From positions 1 to 44,687 of IMG/VR virus record IMGVR_UViG_3300022072_000022: a DNA stretch of 44,687 nt. The stretch is one strand, 5' to 3'. The translations under genes and the position numbers were made by a program. Under the pieces are notes generated by a model. It was not told the DNA's origin and did not search any database. It worked only from the letters and a program-made list of their open reading frames with translations. This DNA comes from a virus. Shown here in pieces: positions 6,312 to 15,425 of this stretch (the first letter of the stretch is position 1; each line of letters starts with the position of its first letter).

Positions 6312-7178
6312 ATGGCAAATCCTAAGATAAAAGATATAAGGAGCAACGCAAGAAAGCGAAGTGCTATCCTAAGAATAGCCGAAGGTGGGCTAATGGATAA
6401 AGCTAGCGCTTCACAGTCAAGGTTAAACGCTTATGTTTTAAACGAGCTGTTACCCTCTTTAGATATAGAAAACGGCAGAGTTAAGAGTACAACGTCAAAC
6501 CTAAGAAAAGCAAGCCAATTGAAGGGCTTAAAGAAGTTTCTTAGAAACGTGGTTAATGCTTCGATGTACGATTATTACGATAATCAGTTTAACAATGTCA
6601 GTAAAGGATCAAAGAAGTATTACGGGTTGTTTGAAACACCAAAAGCGGCAGAAGATCGAATTAAAGCCAAGGGTGAAATACTGACTAGTGGTTTTTTAGA
6701 TTCCTTATTTGACAAGAACGAAATAACGCAATCCATTCAATCAACTATTGTTAATGGAGTAAACACAGGGCAAAGAACTGCAGAACTAAAGACCTTGCTT
6801 ACTGAGCAGATAAAAGGCAAAGAAGAAAAGTTCGGTCTAATCGAAGCCTACCATTACAAGAATGGAAGGGACGAGTTTCAAGCTTATTCTAGAACCTTAG
6901 ATAATGAATACAGCACCGTTTTAAACCTTAATTATGCGATTTATGCAGGAGGCGAAATGGATACTACCCGTGTTTTTTGCAGCGAAAAAGTAGGTAACGT
7001 TTACAATAGAGAAACTATACTGTCTTGGAACGATGACAATTGGCAGGGCAAAAAGGAAAACAATAACATTTTAATAGATTTGGGTGGTTACAATTGTAGG
7101 CATGATCTTGACTTTATAAGTTATGCACTAGCAAAGATCATCAACCCAGACATTAAGAAATCAAAATTCGATAAGTAA
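6312..7178 (+). CDS. Minor head / head morphogenesis protein (SPP1 gp7 / Mu F-like)
   Basis: A 288-residue protein. The C-terminal third has the family signature: TTRVFCSEKVGNVYNRE, then a W-containing linker, then LGGYNCRHDLDF, which is the C...G...C-R-H pattern of the SPP1 gp7/Mu gpF head morphogenesis family. These proteins sit at the portal in few copies and help head assembly or DNA ejection. It lies between portal and a small secreted protein, four bases after the portal stop, in one translational string. The C-terminal Cys/His residues may bind metal. Confidence 0.85.
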   Translation: MANPKIKDIRSNARKRSAILRIAEGGLMDKASASQSRLNAYVLNELLPSLDIENGRVKSTTSNLRKASQLKGLKKFLRNVVNASMYDYYDNQFNNVSKGSKKYYGLFETPKAAEDRIKAKGEILTSGFLDSLFDKNEITQSIQSTIVNGVNTGQRTAELKTLLTEQIKGKEEKFGLIEAYHYKNGRDEFQAYSRTLDNEYSTVLNLNYAIYAGGEMDTTRVFCSEKVGNVYNRETILSWNDDNWQGKKENNNILIDLGGYNCRHDLDFISYALAKIINPDIKKSKFDK

Positions 7179-7630
7179 TGAAGTTTATTATTAGTATTTT
7201 ATTGACAGCTTTAATAGTCCTGCAAGCGCAGGGGCAAGAAACAAATCCTTTCAATCTATCTATTGGCGCTAATTACAGCCTTAGAATGAGTAGTAACGAA
7301 GGTGTAATTTTAATTGATCCTTACAGCTATTCCCCACAATTAGAAATAAATGCAGGGATGAACGGTTTTGAAGTTTTTGCAAGGCTTGGAAACATTAGCA
7401 CGATAGGCGTTAAGACGGGCAATAGCTTTGCTTTGGTTGGTGTTGCTTATGATTACGCCCCTTTGTCGATTGCGAAACAAAACCATGTAGTTAGTTTTGA
7501 ATTTACGCTTCATAAGGAGGTTTTTAAAAACGCTACTCTTTATGTTTACACAAAGCACGGCTTTAATATTTATGATTTTAAATACGTTTTTAGTCCTATT
7601 AATGTGGGCTTAACCTTTAGATTGAACTAA
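7178..7630 (+). CDS. Secreted small beta-barrel-like outer-membrane protein
   Basis: A 150-residue protein with a textbook signal peptide (residues 1-20, MKFIISILLTALIVLQAQGQ) followed by alternating short strands (NLSIGANYSL, FEVFARLGN, FALVGVAYDY, VVSFEFTLHK, INVGLTFRL), ending near an aromatic residue as outer-membrane barrels do. It resembles small PorT/OmpA-like barrels of Bacteroidota. It is embedded in the head gene string: its ATG overlaps the stop of the minor head gene and the next gene starts one base after its stop. A role at the host outer membrane, such as blocking further phage adsorption, is inference; it could also be a virion component. Confidence 0.7.
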   Translation: MKFIISILLTALIVLQAQGQETNPFNLSIGANYSLRMSSNEGVILIDPYSYSPQLEINAGMNGFEVFARLGNISTIGVKTGNSFALVGVAYDYAPLSIAKQNHVVSFEFTLHKEVFKNATLYVYTKHGFNIYDFKYVFSPINVGLTFRLN

Positions 7631-7631
7631 T

Positions 7632-9368
7632 ATGTTTACATTCTACCTTAATGAGCAAAAGTACAACCCTATAAATATAGGGCAATTGTCTATTGATATT
7701 AATCTAGTAACTGAGGCAGGGGCGTATTATTATAGCTATGAGTTACAAGGCAATCCAATGTTTGATAAACAGGCTTACGAGTTTATTACAAGTCATTCAG
7801 ATGGGCAAAAAATAACGCTAAGATTAGAAGAAGCCACCAACTCGGGGAGTTATGATATATTGACAGGGAGTTTTACAAATAGAGATTGTACCGACTATGA
7901 AGATACTAGGCAAATTCAATGTGAGATTAAGCAAGAGAGCTTATATAAAAAACTAGTTGATAATTTCGACAAAACGTTTAATTTCTTAGAGACTCCAGAG
8001 GTTGCTAGTGCTTCTTATGAGAACTTACGAGATTACGAGTACACAGTTATCATTATAGGTACAGCCGCAGCGCCCGTATTGCCTTTCTACGGTGAGTTAG
8101 TAACTGTATTTGGTGGTGCTTCTCCTTTCTTTGCTTTAGCTCTTTATGTAAGAGAGCAAAAAACAACTTATTGTATTGGCAACGAACCAACACCGCCACC
8201 GGGGGATGGTTGGGAATTGTTTATTGATAATTGCGAGGGTAAAGGCTTGTGTACGTGGTATAGGAAACCGCCTGTTTTTATTAGTCCTCTACTATTAAAC
8301 TCTAATTTTACTGACACCGTAGCTCCCTCTCCAAGCGTGCCGCCAAATCCACCGATAACCGCAGCAAATGAAGATTGGTTCTTATTAGATACGATAGAAA
8401 ACGCCTCTTTTAATTTAGCCCTTTGGATTGACCGCAACGCATTAGTCCAGGGTGAACAAGAGTTTATTAACGGACGAACATTGCAAAATGTTATCAATCA
8501 CGGTCTAAATAAAGATGTGCCAGAATTGGACCTGCAAAGCCGTTTTTTAAACGAGGACATAAATACGGTAAATAGTGAAACGCCAAGCACTACAAAGGAC
8601 ATTCAATTACATTCTATAAGTGACATAAAAAGCCCTGATGCAGACATTAAGGCAAGGTTAGAAGAAACTACCCTTAAAACACTATTGGAAGATTGCGTAA
8701 GTAGTAAGCTAAATTGCTACTGGAGACCAGACGAAAGAACGAAGCGTTTAATAATTGAGAGCCGAAAGGATATCTTTAGCTTAAATACTATTGATGTATC
8801 AGCAGCACAATTGACTAGAACTTACAAATACGACAATTCAAGTATACCACGTTCAGAAGAGTTTCCAAGCTCTGATAGTAGTGTAGACTTTACGGGCGTG
8901 CCTATTGAGTATGACAACGAAGTAGCCGAGGGCGTGACAACGTACAATACGGATGCGTTTTACACCGAAATAGACAGTATTTTAGATGATCCAGATAGTT
9001 ATCCGAAAGACGGTATAGTTTTAATTTGCAAGGATTCATTATCGTCTAGGCAGCCGCTAAATGAACGGGGCAAAATAACGGGCGATTACGCTCCTAATAT
9101 GCCAATGAGTACAGCAACTCTACACAAAAAGTTTTTCCCATATTACAGACCGTTTGGAAGTGGTTTAATGAATTTTGAAAACACGGTTTTTGATGTTAAT
9201 CGACCTATTAAAGTTCTGGATGAATTTTCATATAAGCCTTGTAGTTTATACTTCTTTGATCCTTATAGTAGATTTAAGGGTAAAGGATTTGACGAGGGTA
9301 CACTTCAAAATGCAAACTATCCGTTACTTACTAAGACAATGACACTAAATATAAGACACAATGAGTAG
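7632..9368 (+). CDS. Large structural protein of unknown role
   Basis: A 578-residue protein of beta-rich composition in the head/tail module. The N-terminal part (about 1-110) has the look of a baseplate/tail beta domain (FTFYLNEQKYNPINIGQL). The middle contains Pro-rich stretches (PTPPPGDG; PSPSVPPNPP) and several Cys residues, possibly an exposed loop or linker. The C-terminal part is Ser/Asp/Tyr rich. Similar large proteins occur between head and tail genes of marine flavobacterial phages, but I cannot name the function. It ends with an 8-base overlap with the next gene. Confidence 0.7.
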   Translation: MFTFYLNEQKYNPINIGQLSIDINLVTEAGAYYYSYELQGNPMFDKQAYEFITSHSDGQKITLRLEEATNSGSYDILTGSFTNRDCTDYEDTRQIQCEIKQESLYKKLVDNFDKTFNFLETPEVASASYENLRDYEYTVIIIGTAAAPVLPFYGELVTVFGGASPFFALALYVREQKTTYCIGNEPTPPPGDGWELFIDNCEGKGLCTWYRKPPVFISPLLLNSNFTDTVAPSPSVPPNPPITAANEDWFLLDTIENASFNLALWIDRNALVQGEQEFINGRTLQNVINHGLNKDVPELDLQSRFLNEDINTVNSETPSTTKDIQLHSISDIKSPDADIKARLEETTLKTLLEDCVSSKLNCYWRPDERTKRLIIESRKDIFSLNTIDVSAAQLTRTYKYDNSSIPRSEEFPSSDSSVDFTGVPIEYDNEVAEGVTTYNTDAFYTEIDSILDDPDSYPKDGIVLICKDSLSSRQPLNERGKITGDYAPNMPMSTATLHKKFFPYYRPFGSGLMNFENTVFDVNRPIKVLDEFSYKPCSLYFFDPYSRFKGKGFDEGTLQNANYPLLTKTMTLNIRHNE

Positions 9369-9807
9369 TATACATATTATAAATAAAAATACAGATAATA
9401 AAAAAGGAACGGGGTTGCCTTTTTATGAAAAGATTGATTACATTTTTAGTCGATCAAACAACGAGTACGGAGGCGCACAAGGATTGTGGAATACACCACC
9501 AGGCAAAATACCTACGTTTCAATTATGGTTAGATAGACCGACATTATCAAGCTTAATTTATAGGAGCATGGATGCAAACGGGAATTTTATCCCTACAAAT
9601 GATATTGTTTATATCCCCTCAATTCATTTATCTATAACGCCCGTTTTAACGAACGGAATACAGGAGTATATTGTTACGTCCAAAGAAGATGTGCCTCTAA
9701 GTCCTGTTCCTCCTTCTGGAAAATGGATTATAGAACTAGGCGTTACGTCTGGAGAAGATGAAAAGCTTTATTATTCAGAAGAGTTTACGACAAAAGATTG
9801 CTGCTAA
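9361..9807 (+). CDS. Structural module protein of unknown function
   Basis: A 148-residue, beta-rich protein whose start lies eight bases inside the preceding gene, so translation is probably coupled. It contains a Pro-rich linker (PLSPVPPSGK) before a C-terminal strand region and ends in two Cys residues. No family was recognised. Neighbours suggest a connector, tail or decoration component. Confidence 0.65.
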   Translation: MSSIHIINKNTDNKKGTGLPFYEKIDYIFSRSNNEYGGAQGLWNTPPGKIPTFQLWLDRPTLSSLIYRSMDANGNFIPTNDIVYIPSIHLSITPVLTNGIQEYIVTSKEDVPLSPVPPSGKWIIELGVTSGEDEKLYYSEEFTTKDCC

Positions 9808-10346
9808 TGAGTTATTTAGACTTTGCAGCTAAGTTGAGAGATTTAGCAACGACAATAAACGCAACCAGAGAAGCGGAAAGTATCCAAATTGCAAGCGAAT
9901 TAAGGGCTTTGGTTCGTAATCGTGTGCAGAATGACAAGACAGACGCAAATGGAACTTCTTTTGGTGGTTATTCGCAAAAAGTAGTCCCTCAATATTATTA
10001 CTATGGGCGTTCATTAAGTGAAGGCGCAGAGGACAAAGTAAAAGAGGGTGAATGGTTTTTATCTTACGAAGATTTTAGAGAAGATAATAACTTACAAACA
10101 GAGGCGAAAGACTTTACTTTTTCGGGTGATATGTGGCGAAATACGGGCGTTATAGACGTAAGAAACACAAACGCTAGTACGTCGGTAACTTATGGAGGGC
10201 AAACAAGCCGTGCCGCTGAGTTAATAGGCTACCATTCAGAACGGGAAGGATTGAGTATCATAGCAGCGAGCGAGCAGGAAACACAATTTGTAACAGATGC
10301 GCATGAAGAGAGAATCGGAAACGCCATAAAAGACATATTCAACTAA
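9807..10346 (+). CDS. Probable head-tail connector / virion morphogenesis protein
   Basis: A 179-residue protein starting at the ATG that overlaps the previous stop (TAATG at 9805-9809); an upstream in-frame start at 9798 is less likely. The N-terminal half is a helix rich in charged residues (AESIQIASELRALVRNRVQ) followed by a Tyr-rich region and a beta segment with the pattern FTFSGDMWRNTGV, then AAELIGYHSEREGLS. This resembles virion morphogenesis or tail-completion proteins that cap the neck. Assignment is tentative. Confidence 0.6.
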   Translation: MSYLDFAAKLRDLATTINATREAESIQIASELRALVRNRVQNDKTDANGTSFGGYSQKVVPQYYYYGRSLSEGAEDKVKEGEWFLSYEDFREDNNLQTEAKDFTFSGDMWRNTGVIDVRNTNASTSVTYGGQTSRAAELIGYHSEREGLSIIAASEQETQFVTDAHEERIGNAIKDIFN

Positions 10347-10498
10347 TGAAAATAAGACTTATAAACACGTTTAGTAATCACAAGACAGTGCATTTTTTAC
10401 CGACAATAGGGTTTTCTTTTAAAAATAACCTTTGGAGGGAAGATAGTGAATTTTTTATCTCATGGATTTGCTTTTGCATTTCCGTAACAAAAAAATAA
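10346..10498 (+). CDS. Small hydrophobic protein inside the structural operon
   Basis: A 50-residue frame whose ATG overlaps the stop of the gene before it (TAATG) and whose stop lies three bases before the next start. The overlap, the same as at most gene junctions here, is the main support. The C-terminal half is aromatic and hydrophobic (FFISWICFCISV), possibly a membrane-associated helix. Function unknown. Confidence 0.55.
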   Translation: MKIRLINTFSNHKTVHFLPTIGFSFKNNLWREDSEFFISWICFCISVTKK

Positions 10499-10501
10499 CT
10501 A

Positions 10502-11158
10502 ATGAAAATAAAATACTTAATAGATAACCTTTTCACCCCTGCAATTACGGCTTTAGATTGGGTGGATTTGTACGGGGGGATGGTTCAGACTATAAACATA
10601 AGAAGCGGCAGCACAGAGGCAAAAGACGGATCAATAAAACGATACCCCGTTTCGTGCGACACTAACACAAAAGATTGCAACAACCTAAGTCTTTTGCAAA
10701 ACCTTGTACCTAATGATTCACGTAAAAGTATAATCTATTGGGAAGAAGTGCAACCAATGTCAGACCGTGGAATGACAAAAAAGGGTAATTTCTTTTACAG
10801 GAAGTACGAAGGTAAAGCACGTATCGTTGTTTGGATGAATCTATTGAAGCTAGGACAAACGTCGTGCCGTGCGCCAATAGATGCAATGTTGCAACTAGAA
10901 AGCATTTTAGCGCTAAAAGGAAGGTTAAGCGGTGGAAGTTTTGACGCAAATATGTTTTGGGCACTACCTTCGTCTACGGTCAAGCATGATATACAAACGA
11001 TATTTGGAAAGTATGACTATGATAAGCTAAGAAACTACTATCTAACTCCTTATGATTACTTTGCAATAGATGTATCTTTTAATTTAGAACAATGCCTAAA
11101 GAAAGAAAGCGCCTTAGTGGTAGGACCTTCTTTAGATTGTGCAAACGGTAACAACTAA
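10502..11158 (+). CDS. Structural protein, possibly tail terminator/completion
   Basis: A 218-residue protein in the stretch that normally holds neck and tail-completion genes upstream of the tail chaperones. It has a Cys-containing middle (DTNTKDCNNLSLL) and a C-terminal domain with the pattern YDYFAIDVSFNLEQCLKK. No family is firmly recognised. The gene ends with a one-base stop/start overlap with the membrane protein gene at 11158. Confidence 0.6.
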   Translation: MKIKYLIDNLFTPAITALDWVDLYGGMVQTINIRSGSTEAKDGSIKRYPVSCDTNTKDCNNLSLLQNLVPNDSRKSIIYWEEVQPMSDRGMTKKGNFFYRKYEGKARIVVWMNLLKLGQTSCRAPIDAMLQLESILALKGRLSGGSFDANMFWALPSSTVKHDIQTIFGKYDYDKLRNYYLTPYDYFAIDVSFNLEQCLKKESALVVGPSLDCANGNN

Positions 11159-11448
11159 TGGATCAGATTATTTTATTAATAGCTTTTTACTCTGCGTGTA
11201 TTGGTTTTGTATGGGTCGATATACTTACCACAAACAGGGGTTTATTAGATTTTATACCTCTATATTACCCAGAAAAACTAAGGGATAAGCCATTAATGTG
11301 TTCGCAATGTTTTTCGGGCTGGTTAGCTATGTTCTGGAGTTTAATTTCATTAGCTCAACAATTTGGTTATCAAAACATATATGTGTATATTTATACTGTC
11401 TTTTGTGGGTGTATAGCAATGACAGTTGTTAATTTTGTAAAAAGATAA
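11158..11448 (+). CDS. Membrane protein with a CxxC motif
   Basis: A 96-residue protein with three hydrophobic segments (about residues 3-20, 50-66 and 74-92), so an integral inner-membrane protein. Before the second segment it carries CSQCFSGW, a motif found in small DUF1360-like membrane proteins of phages. It lies between neck and tail-chaperone genes, an unusual place for a membrane protein; a role in lysis, superinfection control or assembly cannot be decided. TAATG overlap at its start supports translation. Confidence 0.7.
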   Translation: MDQIILLIAFYSACIGFVWVDILTTNRGLLDFIPLYYPEKLRDKPLMCSQCFSGWLAMFWSLISLAQQFGYQNIYVYIYTVFCGCIAMTVVNFVKR

Positions 11449-11451
11449 GTA

Positions 11452-12030
11452 ATGAGTAACAATAAGGACGAAATGCGCCTGGCATTTGATGAAGTTGTAA
11501 AGTTGTACGGCTTGACGAATCAGCCAAAAAGGCTAGTGAAAGATGGTGAATTTCAAAAAGAATTTACAGCCAACGGTACTAAATATATCGTGTGTGCGCC
11601 CGAAATGATTTTCAATTTTGATAAGCAAATTGCTTGGAAGAACTTAGAAATTGCGTTCGGTTGTTGTCAAACAGTCACCGAAATAGCTATGCGATTCAAG
11701 GAGACGTGGGAAACTATGACTCGTTTAATGGGTGCAACAGGTAAGGATCATAGTAAATTAATGGCTTCTTTGCATCGTCAAGGAATGAATAATTTAGATT
11801 CTTTAAAACAAAACATAGATCATTATTACCCACAGGCATTGTATATGTGTACAATGTTCGTAATAAAAGAGGGGGAAGATTTAGCAGCTCCTTGGACGTA
11901 TAGTGCCGCAAAGGTGAAAATAGAAGATTGGGCTAAAGAAAATATATCCTTTTTTGATTTTTTTTGCTTGGCTCTCAGTGTATCGAAAGAATCGAGAGCG
12001 ATTATAGAAGAAAACTCGGAGACTACCTAA
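11452..12030 (+). CDS. Tail assembly chaperone, unshifted product (gpG-like)
   Basis: A 192-residue, mostly helical protein placed directly before the tape measure, where siphoviruses encode the tail assembly chaperone. Near its end it carries a run of eight T (11958-11965) followed by a stable hairpin, and an overlapping frame at -1 continues to 12263. This is the arrangement of lambda gpG/gpGT. The protein would coat the tape measure during tail assembly. Sequence alone does not show a known family; the call rests on position and the frameshift signal. Confidence 0.75.
   Translation: MSNNKDEMRLAFDEVVKLYGLTNQPKRLVKDGEFQKEFTANGTKYIVCAPEMIFNFDKQIAWKNLEIAFGCCQTVTEIAMRFKETWETMTRLMGATGKDHSKLMASLHRQGMNNLDSLKQNIDHYYPQALYMCTMFVIKEGEDLAAPWTYSAAKVKIEDWAKENISFFDFFCLALSVSKESRAIIEENSETT
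11958..11999 (+). promoter_or_regulatory. Programmed -1 ribosomal frameshift signal
   Basis: The slippery heptamer T-TTT-TTT (in-frame codons GAT TTT TTT TGC) lies in an eight-T run. Five bases after the run is a perfect 6-bp hairpin, GCTCTC (11971-11976) with GAGAGC (11994-11999), loop 17 bases. The -1 frame is open from here on and not far upstream. An earlier six-T run at 11950-11955 lacks the matching X base and is less suited. Confidence 0.8.
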
Positions 12031-12263
12031 AAGCAAAAGGAAGTGACACGACCGAAAAGGGTAGGTTTGTAAATTTCTCTATTATTGGTAATCGCTTAAA
12101 GTATGAAGACTCTATTTTGAATAACGAGGAAACCGCTTTCGATAGCTTAGACTTAATTGTAAATAACTCAAAGTATCAACCCGATTACATAAAGAGCCTT
12201 TACGTGATAGACTTTTATAGGACACTTATGAGAGTCGAAAAGAGAATAAAAAACAATAAATAA
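11964..12263 (+). CDS. Tail assembly chaperone, -1 frame extension (T part of gpGT-like fusion)
   Basis: This frame has no proper start of its own: it opens in the slippery region and continues 99 codons to 12263. If ribosomes slip back one base after the codons TTT TTT (11959-11964), 171 residues of the upstream protein are joined to these 99, giving about 270 residues. Its stop overlaps the tape-measure start (TAATG), so shifted ribosomes would arrive directly at that gene. The region is charged and helical, as T domains usually are. Confidence 0.75.
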   Translation: MLGSQCIERIESDYRRKLGDYLKAKGSDTTEKGRFVNFSIIGNRLKYEDSILNNEETAFDSLDLIVNNSKYQPDYIKSLYVIDFYRTLMRVEKRIKNNK

Positions 12264-14797
12264 TGGCAGAGGATAAAATTGAGGTTGTAATAGTTGCGGA
12301 TGATAGTGGTTTGAATGAATCGTTACAAAGGCAAGCGCAAAACTTTGAAGACTTAGCAGCAGAGGCAAAGCAAACGGGCAAAGCCATTGATAACTCTTTG
12401 AAGCCAAGGAATGCACAAGCATACGGTGCAGCAGTCCAAGCCAATACAAAGGACCTGCAGAACCAAGGGCGACAAATCAAAAAAAACACGGGTAATTTCT
12501 CTAAATTCAACAAAGCGGGAGGTAGAGGAATTTCTATGCTTTCCCGTTTTTCTGGTGTTGGTGGTCGTGCAACTCGTTCGCTCGGTGGTTTAGCATTTGC
12601 TTTGGGTGGTTCTCCTTTCGGGGCGTTTGCCTTGGCTGCAAGTGCTGCAACATTAGCTTATTCTTTTTTCGCTGAACAATTAGGCGTAGATAGTGCCGAG
12701 ATTATAAAAAAGAACAAAGAGTTAGAAGCTAGTATTTCTAGTTTGCGTTCTAACTTAACCGCAGGATTCCAAGAGGGTAAGCTTATATCTATTGATTTAG
12801 AAGTGTTAAAAGGTTTAAGCGAGCAAGAGGCTTCTTTAAAAAGAATTGAAGTTTTCAGACAAAACATAGGGCGCTTACAGGTTGATAGAAGTAAGGACTT
12901 TCAAGAACTATCCAAGTTAGAAGTTCAGCTTGCTAATAATAGTATATCTGACTCTACAAAAAAATTAGAAGCTGAGAAAAGAGTTCTAGAAATCGAAACA
13001 CAAAGGCTTTCTATCTCAAATGACATTTCGGCTAATGAGGCACGAATAATAAAAGAAGAGTTAAACCAAGAGCAAAGAAGACAACAGTCGTCACAGGCTA
13101 GAAAAAAGCGTGCTATTGAAGCTAGTAAACTTTTTGATAGTCTCATTAGGGGTGAACTAGAAAAGCGCTTAAAAGCCTTAGATGTTGCCGCAGAGAAAAG
13201 AGATAAAGCAGGACGGGAAAATATAACAAATACCAAGCAATTAAACGCTTTTCTTTTAGAGTCTGAGCGGGTGTTAGAGCTAGATAAAGCGAAAGTAAGG
13301 GAACAATTCAGACAAGCGGAACTAAAAGCCCGTAGAGCCTTGGAATCTCAACTAGTTATAGACGAAGAAGCGGCAGCAATAAAAGCGGCTCAAAACTCGG
13401 CAGAAGACAGGAAAGTTCAAATTAATAAAAACGCCAAAGACGAAGCAGACAAAGCGGAGTTACTAAGACTTAATGAAGCTAAATTGCAGTCTGATTTGAC
13501 GAGTATCAGAACTAAGTTTGCAGATCAAAGAAAACAGGAAGGCTTAAAAGTAGAGCAAGAAATATTCTCTATCCGTAGCGCAGCCTTTGAGGCACAAGTC
13601 ATGCAAGAGAAGGCACAGCTTGAAAATGAATTACTTTTAGAGAAGCAAGGCGTTGAAGCACTAAAGCAAACAGAAGAAGAGTTAACGGCTTTCAATAAAA
13701 CGCAAGCCGATAAAAAGTTAAAGCAAGATTTAGACTTTCAGATTGCACGGCTAGAATTAGCGAAGAAATTCAATAAGGAACTTACAAGCGAAGAAACGGC
13801 AGCTTTAGAGGCGCAAATACAACTTCTAAAGACACGGCTAAAGGGAGTGGGAGCAGAAGTACAGGCAGAAGCGAAAAGCGATTCTAAGGCAGGCGGTTTA
13901 TTCGGGTTACTAGGTCTTACGGAAGATCAAGCGAAAAACACGGAAGCAATACAGGGCGCTTTGCAGCAAGCAACACAGGCGGTTTCTGATGCCGTGGGCG
14001 AACGAGTGGCGTTATTAGATCAAGAGATTAATAAAAGGGATGAAAACCTTGAAAACTTACAAACAAACCTCTCTAATGAATTACGTTTAGCGGAATTAGG
14101 AAAAGCGGCAAATGTAAAGCAAGTTCAAGACCAGATTAAAAAGGAAAAAGCAGCGAGAGACAAGGCAGCCAGAGAAAAGAAAGAAGCAGCAAAGGCGCAG
14201 TTTATACTAGATACCGCTTTGCAGACTTCTAACCTTGTAACGGCTGTTTCTGGGTTATACAAGTCGCTTAGTTCTTTACCCTTTGGTATTGGTGTAGCGC
14301 TTGCAACGGCTTTGAGTGGTGTAATGATTGGTACGTTTGTAGCCTCTAAAGTTTCAGCAGCTAATGCGGCAGGATTTGCGGAAGGTGGTCAGTACGGCTA
14401 TACGGGCGACGGGTCTAAATATACCGAATCCAAGACGCTTGGAGAACGTCCGTATGATTACCATAAAGGCGAATATATTATGCCTAAAACGATGGTAGAA
14501 CAATATGGATTAAATGGAGTACCTGTTTCTAATGTAGATCAAGTTTTAGCTTCTCACTTTTCCGACAGTACACCAAGCCTAAAAGCTACATCTAGAAAGA
14601 ATAAAAGTATAAATAAATCCATTAGTAACAATAATAAATCAAAAGCTTTAGCACTTCAAAACGGGGTAGTAAGCGCTTTAAATAAACAATTACCAATACT
14701 TCAAGAAATAGCAGAAAAGCCCACGGCAATAGTAATGCCTGATGGTAGTACGCACGTCTTGACTAAGGGTAAAATTCACATTTATAAACCAAAATAG
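12263..14797 (+). CDS. Tape measure protein
   Basis: An 844-residue protein, the longest in the genome, that sets tail length and is ejected with DNA. Long Ala/Glu/Lys/Gln-rich coiled coils fill residues about 150-660. Hydrophobic segments lie at about 104-135 (Gly/Ala-rich) and about 660-700 (FGIGVALATALSGVMIGTFVA), followed by the characteristic AGFAEGGQYGYTGDG and KGEYIMPK patterns found near the C-terminus of tape measures. It follows the chaperone frames with a one-base overlap. At about 35-40 nm per 250 residues a tail of roughly 120 nm would be expected (inference from known scaling). Confidence 0.92.
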   Translation: MAEDKIEVVIVADDSGLNESLQRQAQNFEDLAAEAKQTGKAIDNSLKPRNAQAYGAAVQANTKDLQNQGRQIKKNTGNFSKFNKAGGRGISMLSRFSGVGGRATRSLGGLAFALGGSPFGAFALAASAATLAYSFFAEQLGVDSAEIIKKNKELEASISSLRSNLTAGFQEGKLISIDLEVLKGLSEQEASLKRIEVFRQNIGRLQVDRSKDFQELSKLEVQLANNSISDSTKKLEAEKRVLEIETQRLSISNDISANEARIIKEELNQEQRRQQSSQARKKRAIEASKLFDSLIRGELEKRLKALDVAAEKRDKAGRENITNTKQLNAFLLESERVLELDKAKVREQFRQAELKARRALESQLVIDEEAAAIKAAQNSAEDRKVQINKNAKDEADKAELLRLNEAKLQSDLTSIRTKFADQRKQEGLKVEQEIFSIRSAAFEAQVMQEKAQLENELLLEKQGVEALKQTEEELTAFNKTQADKKLKQDLDFQIARLELAKKFNKELTSEETAALEAQIQLLKTRLKGVGAEVQAEAKSDSKAGGLFGLLGLTEDQAKNTEAIQGALQQATQAVSDAVGERVALLDQEINKRDENLENLQTNLSNELRLAELGKAANVKQVQDQIKKEKAARDKAAREKKEAAKAQFILDTALQTSNLVTAVSGLYKSLSSLPFGIGVALATALSGVMIGTFVASKVSAANAAGFAEGGQYGYTGDGSKYTESKTLGERPYDYHKGEYIMPKTMVEQYGLNGVPVSNVDQVLASHFSDSTPSLKATSRKNKSINKSISNNNKSKALALQNGVVSALNKQLPILQEIAEKPTAIVMPDGSTHVLTKGKIHIYKPK

Positions 14798-14804
14798 ATT
14801 AAAA

Positions 14805-15422
14805 ATGAGTAACAAATTAATGCAGACCGCAAAGTCTTGGACTTTAGACACAACAAATTTAACCGACGAGCAAAAAGCCGTTATTGAATCTGTCCGTTTC
14901 CCGAGCTATGTTAAACCTGGGAACGTTTTACAGAAACGTATTAGAAGACGTTCAGCAGGGGGTGTATTTATAGATAAAGAGGTCTTAGGGTTAGCGGATT
15001 ACAAGTACTTGACCTGTGATTATAATCTTGCACAAATTGACATGGTTAAAAATCACCTTCCAAAAGATGCAAGCGGTCGTGACTTAACGGGTAAAGCATT
15101 AGCAGCAGGAAAGGCGCATTTAGAGAAAACGCAAAAAGCAAAATCTTACAAGCACGAGTATTTCGATGCAAATTCCGTTCAACAGGAACTAGAAAATCTT
15201 TTTGCTACATTCTGTACACCTGTGCCTTCAAGAAGCATGGCTGTAGATGCAGCAAAAGAAGAGGTTGCCCCAAAAGCAATTGAAGCGCCTAAATCGCTAT
15301 CTAACCAAGATAAAGGCAAAGCAAAGAAAATGTACAAAGACGAAGGAAAAGACGCAACCGAAATCGCAGAGGCTTTGGGTGTTGAAAAATCAAGAGTAAT
15401 CGAATACTTAAAAACAGTATAA
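14805..15422 (+). CDS. Unknown protein with C-terminal helix-turn-helix-like segment
   Basis: A 205-residue protein between the tape measure and the scaffold. Residues 1-140 are not recognised and contain a basic patch (QKRIRRRSAGG). The last about 40 residues (AEALGVEKSRVIEYLKTV) have the spacing of a helix-turn-helix, joined by an Ala/Pro/Lys linker. It might bind DNA in the virion or regulate late genes; both are inference. It starts seven bases after the tape-measure stop. Confidence 0.6.
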   Translation: MSNKLMQTAKSWTLDTTNLTDEQKAVIESVRFPSYVKPGNVLQKRIRRRSAGGVFIDKEVLGLADYKYLTCDYNLAQIDMVKNHLPKDASGRDLTGKALAAGKAHLEKTQKAKSYKHEYFDANSVQQELENLFATFCTPVPSRSMAVDAAKEEVAPKAIEAPKSLSNQDKGKAKKMYKDEGKDATEIAEALGVEKSRVIEYLKTV

Positions 15423-15425
15423 GAC

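Noticed and set aside
12168-13236. Long leftward frames under the tape measure
   Set aside because: These are reverse-strand shadows of an Ala/Lys/Glu-rich coding region and have no start context.
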